Below the pieces are notes generated by a model that was not told the origin of the DNA, did no database searches, and saw nothing but the letters and a program-made list of their open reading frames with translations. A program made the position numbers and the translations under genes. Positions 12,431-24,306 of a stretch of 64,000 nt of DNA are shown one piece after another. This DNA comes from Zygnema cylindricum. Taxonomy: Eukaryota; Streptophyta; Zygnematophyceae; Zygnematales; Zygnemataceae. How positions within the stretch are numbered: position 1 is the first letter of the stretch; each line of letters starts with the position of its first letter. The DNA is taken from the NCBI GenBank assembly GCA_037447655.1, contig JBBHKE010002217.1, positions 333,420 to 397,419 on the forward strand, in the 5' to 3' direction.

Positions 12431-12438
12431 TATATAAA
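12431..12438 (+). promoter_or_regulatory. Candidate TATA box of the O-methyltransferase gene
   Basis: TATATAAA lies 393 bp upstream of the ATG at 12824. The implied leader of about 360 bp ends in an A-rich stretch. Position relative to the G-box cluster supports it, but it has not been tested. Confidence 0.4.
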
Positions 12439-12823
12439 ACTATCATCCTCCGTCGATCTACCATGCGTGATGACGTGGACCGTCGAACGGCGCAGACCAA
12501 AACCCTAGAAATCGTATGCTTTGTAGATTCTTTCCTCAAAGAAAAAGGCGTCGTTTTGCGTTTTGCGTTTTTTAAGCGTCATGCTATTGTAATTTTTGAA
12601 TTTATCTTTCATTTTTGCTTTGCAATCTTAAACAAAAATCACTAAATTTTCCTGCAAATCAAATCAGTTTCTAAATCCATCACATCATATTATAGTCCTA
12701 CAAGAACCACATTAGAATCTCTAAATTTTACACATTCAAAAACTTCCTTGTCAAAAAAACAAAAGAAAAAAAAAAAAAAAAACCTTCTTCCTTTGTAAAA
12801 GAAAACTAATTCTAGGGTTAACT

Positions 12824-15530
12824 ATGGCGGACATGCCACCTGCAGAATCTTCCCCGAAACCAGACGAAATTTCTCAGCAGCTGCAAGCTATGCGATTTTA
12901 TGCGACAGATGCTGAGCTGGCAGCCGCCCAGCACCGACTTTTGACTTTGTCTTATTCGACCATGTTGCCATCTGCCCTCTTTACGACCGTGGCACTTGGA
13001 ATTCCGAATATTTTGGCAGCTTCTGCATCCGGAGCCATGACAGCTGGCGAAATCGCAGACCATCTGCCACGTCAGCAGGAAAGTACGGAATATGTGTGGC
13101 GGATACTGAGACTATTAGCCGGACATGATATTTTTAAGCAGGATGGTACAGATGGGCCGTACAGCTCAAAATTTTCTCTCACAAAGGAATCTTGGCTGCT
13201 TACAACAGGTGAGCAGTGTTAGGGTTTTAACCAAAAACGCTAAAATATATCAGCTTTTAGTGGTAGTTTAAACGTTTTAACCCTGATTTTAAACGTTTTC
13301 CGAAGGTGAAACTCACCCGTTTTTTTTTCAATTTTCCGGGCAAGTACCTTTAACTGTATCTTGTTAACTGGGAAAGTCTCTATTTTTTTTTTTTTTCTTA
13401 TGTTTATTTATCTCACATAATTAAGCCAATGATGTTGAAGAAACTTTTTGGTCTGAATTTGAACAACCTATTCCTACGAAGAAGAAAGTTTCTTAGCCAA
13501 CCAAAATCTTTTTTTCGAACCGTTAAACGTTTCACCAGGGGAAAATATGAACATTAAAGATGTAAATTCTTGATGTTTGGCTCAAAATTTGGAAATAATT
13601 ATTTTAAAAAGGACACGTACTCGATGTATTCCGTACATCCACACAAGTATGTTAGCAATATTGGAACAACTCCATTTAATAAACCATGAGGTTTGTTATG
13701 CCTTTCGTATTCACCAATGAGTCGACGATGTATCAACGCCTATTAATAACGTTTTTTGGTCCTATTAATAACGTTTTTTGGTCCTATTAAAAACGTGTTT
13801 TGGTCTTATTATAAACGTGTTTTTGGTCCTATTATAAATAATATCTGTTCAGTCTCAACGTGTTTTGGTCCTACAAAATAACGTGTTTCGATCATATCTT
13901 GGGCAGGTGATCCAGGAAGGCCATCCATGGCTGAGTATGTCCTTGTTCAAACAAGTCCGGTCGCCATGATGGCAGCCATGGAATTGAAAAAAGCAGTAGA
14001 AGAAGGTAGAGGAGAACCTTTTTCTATGGTCCATGGAGTCAATTTTTGGACATATTGCCGACAAAATCCGATTTACGGTCAGCAGTTCGGTAAATCGATG
14101 ACAAATATTTCTCAAGTATGGACTCTTCCTAACTTGAATTTGAATCAAAGAAATCGGAGTGGAAGGTGAAATGTTTTCTATGAATTAAAATTAGTTTTTT
14201 AATTTTGTTGGAAATTTCACTTTATTACCAGGAGTTGCTCCAATAGTGAAGAATTGGGGTTTTGCTTTCTTTCGTTTAGATTCAAATGGGAAGTCATATA
14301 GATGGATAGAAACATTTTTTATGCCCCAAGTCTTTGTTAATTTTCAAAACGATTTTACTTTCATCATTTACAACTTCTCATTTAAAACAACATTTCCCTT
14401 CTTTGTCTGAAAATGTTGTTTTTGGAGCGTTCAAAACTAATGGAAAAAATACCAATTTTTGTTTTGTTTCATTGAAATTCAGGAAGAAATGGTACAAATA
14501 TTAAATTCATTTGATGGATTTGGAGAAAAAGAAACTCTCGTCGATGTCGCAGGCAGTTCCGGAATTTCCGGAGCAGCTATACGGTCAAAATATCCAGAAC
14601 TTAAAGTAATAATTTTTGATCTTCCCGAAGTTATCGAACGGGCGCCGAAAATCGACGGTGTGACATATGTCGCGGGAGATATGTTCAAAGAAGTTCCTTC
14701 TGGAGATCAAATTTTTTTGAAGGTGGGAGAGATTTAAACTAACTAATGATTTTTAAAAACATTATTTGCTTTCGTTTTTTATTTTAATTCGGTTGACAGT
14801 GTGACATTCGTAACAAATTCAATTTGATAAAATTACGATGCCAAATATTTGAAATTTTTATTTTGATGTAGGGATTTAGTTAAATAGATTCATGTACGTT
14901 GTACTTAAAAGAACCTAAACAATAGAAAAACAAAAAAGAAAAACAAGAGAAAAACAAAAAAAATAGAGAAACAAGATCTGGGCAAAATCTTCTCAAACAG
15001 ACTTCGGGGAGATGGCGGGGCTTAAAAAAAAAAAATTGATAAAACGTAATCATTACTTAAAAAAAAAAAATTAGTCCGCTCATCACATATTTCCGTTGAA
15101 TAAATTAGCTACCTAAACCTCAAATACTCTATCATTCAAAAAAAAAATCCAAAAAAATCACATCTAAAGTGACAATATTTTGACTCTCCCTTCTTTTTAT
15201 CTTGGTTTACTACTTCTTTCGCAGCATATATTACACGATTGGTCCGATTCTGCCTCAATAAAGATTTTGAAAAACTGTTATAAAGCTCTTCCAGCCAATG
15301 GGAAGCTTATAATTGCTGACCCCGTGGTTCCTCGGCCATCCAATAAGAGTGAAAAGGCAAATCGAATAAAATTATTGAATATTGTCATGATTGTTATGTG
15401 TGAAAATGGAAAAGAAAGAACGGAAACGGAATGGAAAGACCTTTTGTCGGCAGGAGGGTTTAAGATGACTCGTGTCATAGCAACGGAATCTGGTACCGTT
15501 TCTGTGATCGAAGCTGCTAAAGAAGTTTGA
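12824..15530 (+). CDS. SAM-dependent O-methyltransferase, COMT/flavonoid OMT family, 4 exons
   Basis: Exons 12824-13208, 13907-14115, 14483-14722 and 15225-15530 give 379 residues, the usual length of plant class II O-methyltransferases, which methylate hydroxyls of phenolic substrates using S-adenosylmethionine. The N-terminal dimerisation domain shows LSYSTMLPSALFTTVALGIPNIL and the later YVWRILRLLAGHDIF. The SAM-binding region has LVDVAGSSGISG (about 217-228) and VIIFDLPEVIERAP. The catalytic motif HILHDWSD places the general-base His at about residue 282, followed by KNCYKALPANGKLIIADPVVP and GKERTETEW. All three introns are GT-AG and keep frame. Two oddities: the SAM loop reads AGSSG instead of the family's usual GGGxG, and the usual D-x-x-M before GKERT is replaced by MCEN. 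Substrate cannot be told from sequence. The leader contains a long A-run shortly before the ATG. Confidence 0.9.
13735..13835 (+). repeat. Minisatellite of about 22-bp units in OMT intron 1
   Basis: Four to five imperfect copies of a unit like AACGTTTTTTGGTCCTATTA lie just upstream of exon 2, and two looser copies of the AACGTGTTTTGGTCCTA core follow at about 13856-13890. Non-coding. Confidence 0.8.
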
Positions 15531-15626
15531 AAAAGGACAAAAAAGTAAAAACATAATATCTTCAAAATTGGTCTCAGGTTGTGTTTCCCCCATGGTAACT
15601 CGTTGGTTACGTAATTCCGATGAGGA

Positions 15627-15687
15627 GAGAGGGAGAGGGAGAGGGAGAGGGAGAGAGAGAGGGAGAGGGAGAGGGAGAGGGAGAGGG
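15627..15687. repeat. GAGAGG simple repeat
   Basis: About 60 bp of GGGAGA repeats lie about 100 bp downstream of the OMT stop codon. Confidence 0.9.
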
Positions 15688-15689
15688 TG

Positions 15690-16390
15690 AAATTCTGGAT
15701 CGGTTAAGCGAGTCAAACGGAAGACGTCTTCTAAAACCACGAAATCAAGAATCCCACTTCAAGGAGTCACAGTAGAGGCTCTCAAAATTTTTGGCGGTAG
15801 GAGTATTAGAAGAGGATACTTAATTTAGAAGGGGATAGTTAATAGTAGAAATATTAATACTTAGTATTAGACGTATTATACAAAGAGAAGGGAGTCGTCT
15901 ACACTAAGTTACATAACGGAGATAGGCAAAAAAGTTATGAGTATCCACACTATATAGAATAGGCAAGTAACTCAAACAGTGTTGTTACGTTACAGTCAAG
16001 AGGTTACATAGCCAAGGCATATTGAGCTTCCGAGGGAGATGGCAATGAAGTACGGAATATTTGTAGCTCCTTTTCAACAATAATATAAACTGATTCTCCC
16101 TAATCTGATGTACAATTGAATATCTCAATGTGTTCTATGTGACTTGGGACTAGCGAAGACAACATCTTTGTTAAACTTGCCTTACTTTGTTTTTCTTGTG
16201 CTTTTGCGTTTGTACACTCTTGCTATGTCATTTTAATAAATGCTCGTCTAATTACACGTGTATCGCTATTTGTGCTACATGTCTTTTTTGCAAACTTATA
16301 AAATATTTTTCTCCGTGAACACCATTCCAGTCTTTAATTGGATACTGCCAATCGGACGGTGATAACCTGAATTTTCAATTGTAGCCGTCA
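15690..16390. other. Intergenic DNA, no gene recognised
   Basis: AT-rich sequence without a coding signal. An AATAAA-containing stretch near 16233 could serve as a plus-strand polyadenylation site. I could not assign it to any repeat seen elsewhere in the window. Confidence 0.3.
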
Positions 16391-16485
16391 GGTTAACATC
16401 CTCACCCTCCTCCTCCCCTATCGCCACTCTTATCCCGCCTCCCTCTCCCCTTCTCTCGCTCTTCCCTCTCCTTCTCTCTCTCCAT
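16391..16485. repeat. Polypyrimidine tract at the edge of the germin-like duplication
   Basis: A C/T-rich tract of about 95 bp is followed by TCATATCAGACAAAAT. The same arrangement, with a longer tract, borders the second germin-like copy at 42661-42990. It marks one end of the duplicated segment. Confidence 0.7.
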
Positions 16486-16884
16486 CAAATTCGTCATATC
16501 AGACAAAATTAGTAACGACATTAAAAAGACATTGATATCGGTAAAAAATCAAGCCCATCCATCAAGGGATAAAATAAGGATAAGATACACAAGGCATTAC
16601 ATATAAAACCCTAAAAGATAAAATATTATTAAATTCAGTCGAATGAGTACACCCTGTCCAACAAAAGTTTGCGTCTTAAATAGTTATCTTAAAACCGTAT
16701 GTAGAAAAAAACCTCGCATGTCTTGGTGAAAATAATTATCCCAAAAAGGTTTCTAACACTCAAATTTGAAATTCATCTAACATTAGATCCAACATATTCT
16801 TCCCGCTTTTTCGCTACTGTCATCCCAAAAAACTCAAAACACCTTTTTCCCACCTCCTCTCACATACCCTCTACAAATCCGTTT

Positions 16885-18067
16885 TTAGTTTTTCTTCTCA
16901 TCAAGTTTAAACTCAAAGAGTCGGTGACTTTTGTCCTTCAAAACGTTTACCACCTTATCATTGGTTTGGAAAGCTGCTCTTAAAATCCTCCCTGGTACGT
17001 TGTTCATAACGGTGTTAATTCTCCATGTTCCAGGTCTATCGCTACTGAATCCCGCATGTCCTCTAACTGGAATCTTCCCAATGTTTTCGGAATGGTGGAG
17101 AAGTCCGGGAGGTACAATGGCACAATCATCTTCGTAGAGAACAGCCTCGACTAGTTTTCCAGCGGGGTCAATAACCCCACCTCTTATTGTACCTTCTTCG
17201 ATACAAAATAGCTCCCAAGCACTATTGGACAACAAATTGGGGACAAATAAAAGTGAAAGGGAATGATCATTATGATTCAAATAGTAAAGTTTATCATTCA
17301 CCGCTTGGTGTGAGCTTTCTAAGAGATTTTGCTTAAAAGAGGCGAAAATCCATGACAGTGTTAATAGAATGACTCTTTGCTTATGTGCATCCACAAGAAT
17401 TCATGTTCAATCCCCACAAATTTTTCAACAATATTCCTCGCAAAACAAACAAGTGAAGTAATCATGCGATGTGGGTTGTCCTAACAAGTTCACGTCTGAA
17501 AATATTTTTAATCCATGCTAATGATAGTACAACACATACATGTTGACGTGCAAATTTCTGAAAATGTTTCTAGATCGTTGTGAAGAAGTTAGAACAACTC
17601 ATATGTTTTACCTACAAATAACTTTGGACAGAAAAACATCAAAAGAAATTCGAGAGATTCTTGAAAACCTACAATGCATGAATATGCGGACAAATCATTG
17701 CTCCAACTTCAATTTTGTACTTCAAAAATGATACTCCACTTCCAAGAGTTGCTGGAAGCCTCTCCCACGTGCGATATTCTTGACCCGCAGGATCCTTGGT
17801 TCCCACTTTCGAAAAGTTCCGAAGAACAAAAGGGTTCCCTGACACCATGGGTCCAGGAGGCATGGGCACACCAGGAGACTTTTGTGTAAAAGGAGGAGGC
17901 ACTTTTGCAAAAGGAGACATTTTTGCAAAAGGAGATCCAGGAGGCCATGGTGGAAAGACACTTGGTTCCTTGTGAGGGTGTGAGATTCCATGCGCGGTAC
18001 ATCCTACGGCTAAGAATAAAAGGGAGAGAGAGATAAGCCAACACTTGAATGGTGTGGATCGTGTCAT
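16885..18067 (-). CDS. Germin-like protein (secreted cupin), 2 exons
   Basis: Exon 1 is 18067-17673 and exon 2 is 17221-16885; they join in phase 2 across a 451-bp GT-AG intron to give 243 residues. Germin-like proteins are extracellular manganese-binding cupins, some with superoxide dismutase or oxalate oxidase activity. Residues 1-26 form a hydrophobic signal peptide (core WLISLSLLFLAVGC). Residues about 30-80 are a Pro-rich insert with two SPFAK repeats, unusual for the family. Cupin motif 1, HIHAFAWELFCIEEG, keeps the HxHx4Ex6G spacing (His 128, His 130, Glu 135), and motif 2, GLLHHSENIG, supplies the fourth ligand (His 174). The C-terminal FxTNDKVVNVLK resembles the family's terminal helix. 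The gene lies convergent with the OMT upstream. Its enzymatic activity is not predictable from this sequence. A TTAAATATTC near 18200 may be its TATA-like box. Confidence 0.85.
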
Positions 18068-18377
18068 GGTGAGAGTAATATTGAAAAGTTGAGACTAAGA
18101 GATTGAAAGAAAAAGCTAAGAGGGCGAGAAGGAATAAAGGGCGAAGGAGAGAGTGAGAGGAGATGGAGTGGTGTAGGAATGGGAGGGAAAGGGGGAATAT
18201 TTAACCTTCGTTGATGGGCGACATATGTAAATTTTTCCGTGCAAAAGTCGGCGGCACTCAAGGAAAAAATAAGAAAGAGATCGACGATATCGGACTTCAA
18301 ACAACTCGTTAGGCACATTTAACAGAAATTGGCGGACCAGTAATTTCGACTCAATAAAGGAACCACAGTACGGTACG

Positions 18378-18600
18378 GTACACCGTGTATCGCTATTAGG
18401 GTTAATGTTTTTTTTGACACTGAAAACATTCTTTATCCGTACATACATGTCGGATTGTGTATCCGACGGTTGCTATTGAAAGGTAAGGTTCTTAGCTTCC
18501 AATTGGCGGTCTCAAATCGAAAATCAAACAAGTTTGCACGGGGAAAATATGTTTTAAGTGGCGAAAAAAATATTAACCCTAAAAGCGATACACGGTGTAC
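18378..18600. mobile_element. MITE-like TIR element, 223 bp
   Basis: Perfect 17-bp terminal inverted repeats GTACACCGTGTATCGCT (18378-18394) and its complement (18584-18600). These extend imperfectly for another dozen bases containing TTAGGGTTAAT. The body is non-coding. It lies about 310 bp upstream of the germin-like start codon. Another copy is at 161-350. Confidence 0.8.
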
Positions 18601-18946
18601 ACTCTGGATCGCTACAGCACAGTACTACAATACTTCAGTGTAGTATTGATAACACTATACTGGCGCCTCTAATCTACGACCCTCGAACCTTCAATTTTGG
18701 TACTGTACTTTTTCCGTTACGCTACAGTACTGTACTATAGGTAATGTCGGTTAGTCTAGTATTGTTTATTGGTAGGTTTCCTATCGCGATCACTCCAAAA
18801 ACCGAAATTATCCGTTATAGAACGGCAAAGGGGTCCGATATACTGCTCCGGGACGAATGAATCTGTATTGTTTAAATATGTGTTAATATATACTATTTCT
18901 CTATACTTCACCGCCCATCGTCATAAGCATTAAGTGTTTATCAGTG

Positions 18947-19916
18947 TTAGGGTATTTTCGCATGTGGTAAAGTTACAGTTATTTCGTGTCGTTTTCCTTC
19001 ATAACTTAGAAAAAAACGAGAAAATCCGCAGCCGTACCAAAAACTTGAAATTAGCACCGTACAAGTTACATTACAGTGAAACTTTAGACGTACGTAAGTT
19101 TGTTGACTAGCGCGATGCAATTTGTCGTTTAGCGCATTTCGACCCATTTTCGCGTCCTTTCATCACACGTTCAAACTTTACGTCAAATCACCTCGTGAGG
19201 TGATTTTAAATATAGTCCAAAAAGGAGAGCGAATAGGAAGATGTTGTCGCACATGTCAGATTTTTTGACAATTTTTGTCCGCGGAGTACCAAAAAAAAAA
19301 CCCACTGCACGTTTCCAACCTATGCGTGACTTTTTTCCGTGCGCTTTTTTCTGTACAGGGCCCGTGGAGAGGGGTTTCGACCAACTGACGCCATTTCGCA
19401 AAAGCGAAGATGGTGAAAGCGCCTCTCTTTCTCTCCCTCTCCACCTAACGCGTCTATCTCACAATTCTTGCAATGAAAAAAGGCAAGAAAGGTATCAAAT
19501 GAAAGATCTATGAAAAATATTTGTTTTGGCTATCTTTTAGCTTAATTTGATGGCAAGTAGAGTGAGAACGGACGAAAAAACAAAATCGGGAAACCATGGC
19601 GGAATGTTTTGGAATTAGTGACGTCGACGCTATCATAAGTACGCGTGACGTCAAAATGTCACAAACCCTAAACATCTACAATGTCAGAAGTAGGTAGACG
19701 TCTACAACCGTCTCTATTTTGTAAACGTCATCGATTGTCGCGAGTTTTGTACTCGTGTACAATCGTCACAAATTACACCCACGTCTACATCCGTCACAAT
19801 TTAAAGTTACGATTTCATTTCTTTACATACGAATGCTCTGAAAATTGTACGGAGAATCTTCGCTAAATAACAAAGTAACAAGACTAAGTTTCGGTTACAT
19901 GCGAAAATACCCTTAG
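18947..19916. mobile_element. Non-autonomous TIR DNA transposon, about 970 bp
   Basis: Left end TTAGGGTATTTTCGCATGT (18947-18965) and right end ACATGCGAAAATACCCTTAG (19897-19916) are inverted repeats with one or two mismatches. No transposase motif is seen. The inner ORF at 19241-19513 is not recognisable. The right third contains repeated ACGTCTACA/CCGTCACAA words. A copy of the right part lies at 61018-61350. Confidence 0.7.
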
Positions 19917-21660
19917 TTCAAAATTGTAATATTTCATATTAACATAGTGCAACGAGACGTGGCAGATCAGAGTCCACTTCCTCAAATAGTTTTATTACCA
20001 TTTTCTGTCATTTTTTGTCAGCAGAAAATCAGACCGTCAATAGCTTAGGAAATCTTAGTAAATCTCTAGTAAACATGTACAAATAAAAAAAAATGGGTAA
20101 GAAATTGTATAAAAAGTATGGTACCTAATAAACAACCCTAATTTTTTGGCTAATGGAGGTTAAAACTAAGAACTCAATTCCATCACACAGTGCCAACAAT
20201 CGCGCGAACAATCTTTCTAGACATAATATTTTGACCAATTCTTATTGAGTCGTGCCAATAAGCTACCTGTTGCCACGGTGTGTTTCGTTCGATCAAAAAT
20301 TATTTTATGCATAGCGGTTGACGGACGTGTCGTATTTTTTTTCCAAGGGAAGCACACACACTCTTTTTGGAATACACCTATCTTCATTGTATAGGTTAAT
20401 CAAATTTTATCATGTTTATGTTACTAAGCGAGTTAGTGGAAAATCAGTTGAAGTGTTGTCTTGTACACTTACATAAGATTCAAAATATTTATTGGTTCAC
20501 GAGTACGAAAAAATTGTAAGAGTGAGAAAAGAATTCAATTTTATATATACATGTTCAGTTAACACATTTGTGTTTATGGTGACGCAATCTTATGTGTTAT
20601 ATTTCCTCTTGTGTTTTCAAAAAAATGTTTATTGATTCAATAATAATTAGCTAGTTTTAGATGTTAGGCTGAGAAAATTTACAACAAAACGAATGTCATT
20701 AACGGTAATAACAATGTGTATTTTACTTCGTTGGTCGCTGTTAGTGTCAATAACATTAATTTGAAGCCGATAAATTTTGATCCTTGCACCCGAATTAGTA
20801 TTAATAATTATATTTTTTTCCTTTACGTTGACATGTGTACGATTTTATTAGTGTCAATTACACTAGTTTGAGCCGTTTTGACAAAGTCTAGTGTAAACGT
20901 GAATCTATACTAAAACTAATTATTATTTTGTAGAAAAAAACTAAGTATCAATTAACATGTTCTCACATGCTCTGACGACGACCATGTGAACATAAGCTAT
21001 AATGGTTAGGCGTTGTGATTTTGCATCCAAATTTAGTGTTACACAAGTACTTTAGGGCAGATGTTTTATAGGCGTTATACGCTTAAACCCAACATAAGGC
21101 TAGGTCTCTCGTCCGTCACGCGTTGCCAATAATCATATGGACACTTTTAAGGGCATTAATACTTTGATCACTTATCCATCAAGTCGTGCCAACAAGGCAA
21201 CTATCGCTTACGTGCCTTGTAGTGACTATACCATGTAGGTTCGTGTTCAGATGTCCAAAATAGTCAAAAAAATTAAAAGCACAAAATTTGAAGTCGTATC
21301 TGTACAAACAGACGAAATTGAAGAATTGTAGACGCTTATTAAATTCTAATATCAGTACGTACATACTTTACCACAGTTCGAATTGGGGCATTTTGATTTA
21401 AACGGAAAGCCTTTTCTTCGAAAGTTAATGGATAGAAAAAAGAGCGTGCCAATATGTTTTAAACATAAATTATTTTCCCTAAAGGTTAATGGATGGCAAA
21501 ATGAGCATTACAGAATATCCTCCGACAAATACTTTATCAACGATTTTTTTGGATTTGAATCATCCTTGTCCAAAGGCATATGTCTTCTTGCTAGTTATGA
21601 GGTTATCATCACTCGTTCGGCGGGTGATCATGTTGAAAAGGGTAATTCATAGTTGACTTA
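19917..21660. other. AT-rich intergenic DNA with a diverged direct repeat
   Basis: No gene. Segments near 20190-20290 and 21110-21220 are related: both have TGCCAA.AAT, a few unlike bases, then GAGTCGTGCCAA or AAGTCGTGCCAA. This may be an old repeat of unknown type. Confidence 0.35.
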
Positions 21661-21661
21661 T

Positions 21662-21675
21662 CTTTTGATAAACTC

Positions 21676-21741
<66 letters not shown>

Positions 21742-22320
21742 AGAAGCAAACCATGGCTGCATCCTTGGTAGCCAAGGCGGCAAACTATGACAGATAATAA
21801 AAGTTGTCCTTAATAACAAAAAGTTTGGAATAGCTTGGATTTTATACGTACGAAGTCCAAAATAGCCTGCGCCCTATCCGCTAAGTTATTGTAGAATCGT
21901 TACACTCGCTAGGTTCAATAAAAATATAAATTACATCACAACGGCTAATTCATTTAACGGATACTATGGCAGTACAACAAGTACATAGACCGCTAAACAA
22001 TTAACCGTACACTCATTTGATTGGCATAGGGTTTAGCAATAGGTATTTGTGAGTAGGCGTCATAGGACCTAGGCAATTTTGAGCCGCCTCTCTCTGAGGA
22101 AGATTTGTATTTATAGGACACCTTTGACCATTGATAACTTATCACTCGGTTGAGATAATTTACTTTTGTTTTTTTCGTTCGCCTCAAAAGAATCTAGTCC
22201 TTACTGAGATGAAGGTGGTCAAAGTTTTTTGTGTTCCTGACATGCACTTATTCATTCGGAAAGGCAAAGAGGAAAATATTATTGCAGAGGCTTAGTACTG
22301 TAATTCTGTGACTAATGGCC
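21662..22320 (+). mobile_element. Copia-family LTR fragment (plus orientation) with (GA)n
   Basis: A (GA)n run (21679-21735) is followed by AAGCAAACCATGG and text matching 34975-35870, a plus-strand LTR. The end resembles the U5/leader region of the same family (GAGGCTTAGTA, then a TTCTGTGA leader). It abuts a minus-strand LTR at about 22330, so the two are head-to-head. Confidence 0.6.
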
Positions 22321-22329
22321 ATTGGCCCA

Positions 22330-23224
22330 CAAAATGTCCACCTTATATGAAGCCTCTAGGATAATATTTGCCTGTTTAACTTTTCCACTGAATAAGTGCC
22401 ATCTTGGGACGCAAATATCTGACCAAATTCACCCTTGTGAAGGCTCGACCACCGTTAGTCAAACGCAAAAAGAATCACTGAATTTGCTCCCCTGAGCATT
22501 AAAATATGGCTAGCCAAAGATCGCCTATAAATACAAAAGCTCTCTCAGAGAGAGGCGCCCCAAAAATTGTCTAAGTCCTAAATCCCTCTTTGAACCTCCT
22601 ACTACTACTGTACCCAACCAATCACAAGACTGTAAGGTACAAGAATGTATAGGTGCCACTGTACTTCTTGTATGCCCATGGTACGACATGGCCGTCTCCC
22701 AAACGCCTGTTAGTTCCTGAGCCATTGTTGCTCTTCCCGTAATGTCCGCTGTCCACTCATGCATTGCCACTTGTCATCCGCCGACATTTTGCTCACAAAC
22801 GGCCAAATGTCCACTTTGGTGCGTCGGCTCTACTAGGAGCCGTCCGATCGGAAACCGAGAATTAATCGCGTCAGTTCAAATTCAATGTTGTTTCGTTTCG
22901 TAATCTGTTTAATGAAGTATGGTAGTTGTTTCAATGTTTAAATAATAATCACGCCGCACGTAGGAAAGGCTTTATCACGACTTAACGGATAATCCGCATG
23001 GTTACGACGTACGGTGGTAATCTCGTAGATTTAGGATCAAATTCTGGTCCCGGCGCCTAAGTTTTGCAAATAGCTATGCCTCCTGCTCCTTAGTCTGTCT
23101 TCTGACTGCTTAAGGCAACCATGGTTATCTTTGAGTCCTCAGTGACTACGACAAGTGTGAGGACTTAAGAACCTTCATAGACAGACTAACAAAAGACAAA
23201 AAATAGAAAATACCTTTTTCAACA
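22330..23224 (-). mobile_element. Copia-family LTR (minus orientation)
   Basis: The LTR starts (minus strand) with TGTTGAAAAAGG at 23224 and runs leftward to leader-like sequence near 22340. It contains the AGGCGCCCCAAAAATTG block shared with the LTR at 31480-32313. The start plus the polypurine tract (AAAATAAAGGGAG) is tandemly repeated at 23224-23335. Confidence 0.65.
22978..23050 (+). other. tRNA-like module antisense within the LTR
   Basis: The A-box-like stretch GACTTAACGGATAATCC (about 22979-22995) and the B box GATCAAATT (23035-23043), with weakly pairing flanks, are about 55 bp apart. It lies on the plus strand inside a minus-strand LTR. Confidence 0.5.
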
Positions 23225-24037
23225 CACCTTCACAGACAGACTGACAAAAGACAGAAAATAGAAAATACCTTTTTCAACACTCCCTTTATTTTCAAATCTG
23301 CAAAAAATAGAAAATACCTTTTTCAACACTCCCTTTATTTTCAAATCTGTCTTTTGCTTCAGTCCACTCTTCTCCCTACAAATTACCAACTTGGGAGAAG
23401 GCATAGGTTTGGTCATCATATCTGGTAACTTCTCCCCATCTATTCTATATTCCAAACTAATTAAACTCCCTATGATCTATCTATGGGGAATGTGTTTTAT
23501 AAACTATCTTGCTTTTTCATCCATCTTATGTAAGATTCCATTCCTCCCTCTTAGCTCCCCTCAAACGCCTTCTTTAAGTCCATTGGAGTAGAGCAACTGT
23601 TGGCCTTCTCCACCTGAAACTTTTTCAACATGTTTCCTATTTCTTCTTTCTTCTTGAAGTCCATTGGAGTAGAGCAACTGTTGGCCTTCTCCACCTGAAA
23701 CGTTTTCAACATGTTTCATATTTCTTCTTTCTAAGTCAATTTAACATTCTCTTTTCTCTATCTCTTTCCATCTAAATTCTTAAAATACATCTAGCTACTC
23801 TTAGATCCTTCTTCAACTTATTGATCTTTTCAATTGACTTACTCAAGACTAATCGATCATCAACATAGATAGCAACAAAGTTTACACCATTATCATCTTC
23901 AAACTAATAGATAAAATGACTGAACTAATTCGGATGTATCCAAGTTTAGTCAAGAACTCATCCAACTTGACGTTCCATTGTTGTGGCGCTTGCATAAGCT
24001 TATACAAAGACTTGATCAATTTTCACACCTTACTCTC
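23225..24037 (-). pseudogene. Copia pol remnant (RT and RNase H end)
   Basis: Minus-strand translation near 23380-23455 gives PDMMTKPMPSPKLVICREK, the C-terminal end of Copia RNase H. Near 23840-23900 it gives a YVDD-type reverse transcriptase motif. The piece between is deleted. An 81-bp tandem duplication occurs at about 23579-23740. Many stops and frame breaks. It belongs to the same family as 47717-49672. Confidence 0.7.
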
Positions 24038-24235
24038 TGTTGATATTTGAGTATTTTCTAGGTCTATTAGGATAGAAAAAGAGCAGAGGCAGCCTGCCTC
24101 TAACTCCCTTCTCCAAGCCCCCACACTTGTCGTAGTCACTGAAGGCTGGATTGGGAGCTAGAGCCATGGCTGCCTAAGCTCACTAGAGAAGACAGGGGTA
24201 AATTAGGTAGATGTACCAAAAGGTACTTGACGGAC

Positions 24236-24306
24236 CCAGGATTTGATCCTGGTACCTGCCGTCCGTCAAGAAACTCGTAGCCGGTAGCTTTGTCCATTTA
24301 GTCTAG
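24236..24306 (-). other. tRNA-like module antisense within the 5' LTR
   Basis: On the minus strand an A-box-like CTAGACTAAATGGACAAAGC (24306-24287) is followed by a perfect T-arm: stem CCAGG, 7-nt loop ATCAAAT, stem CCTGG (24252-24236). The arm contains the Pol III B-box pattern GATCAAATC. The LTR is on the plus strand, so the module is antisense. Confidence 0.6.
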
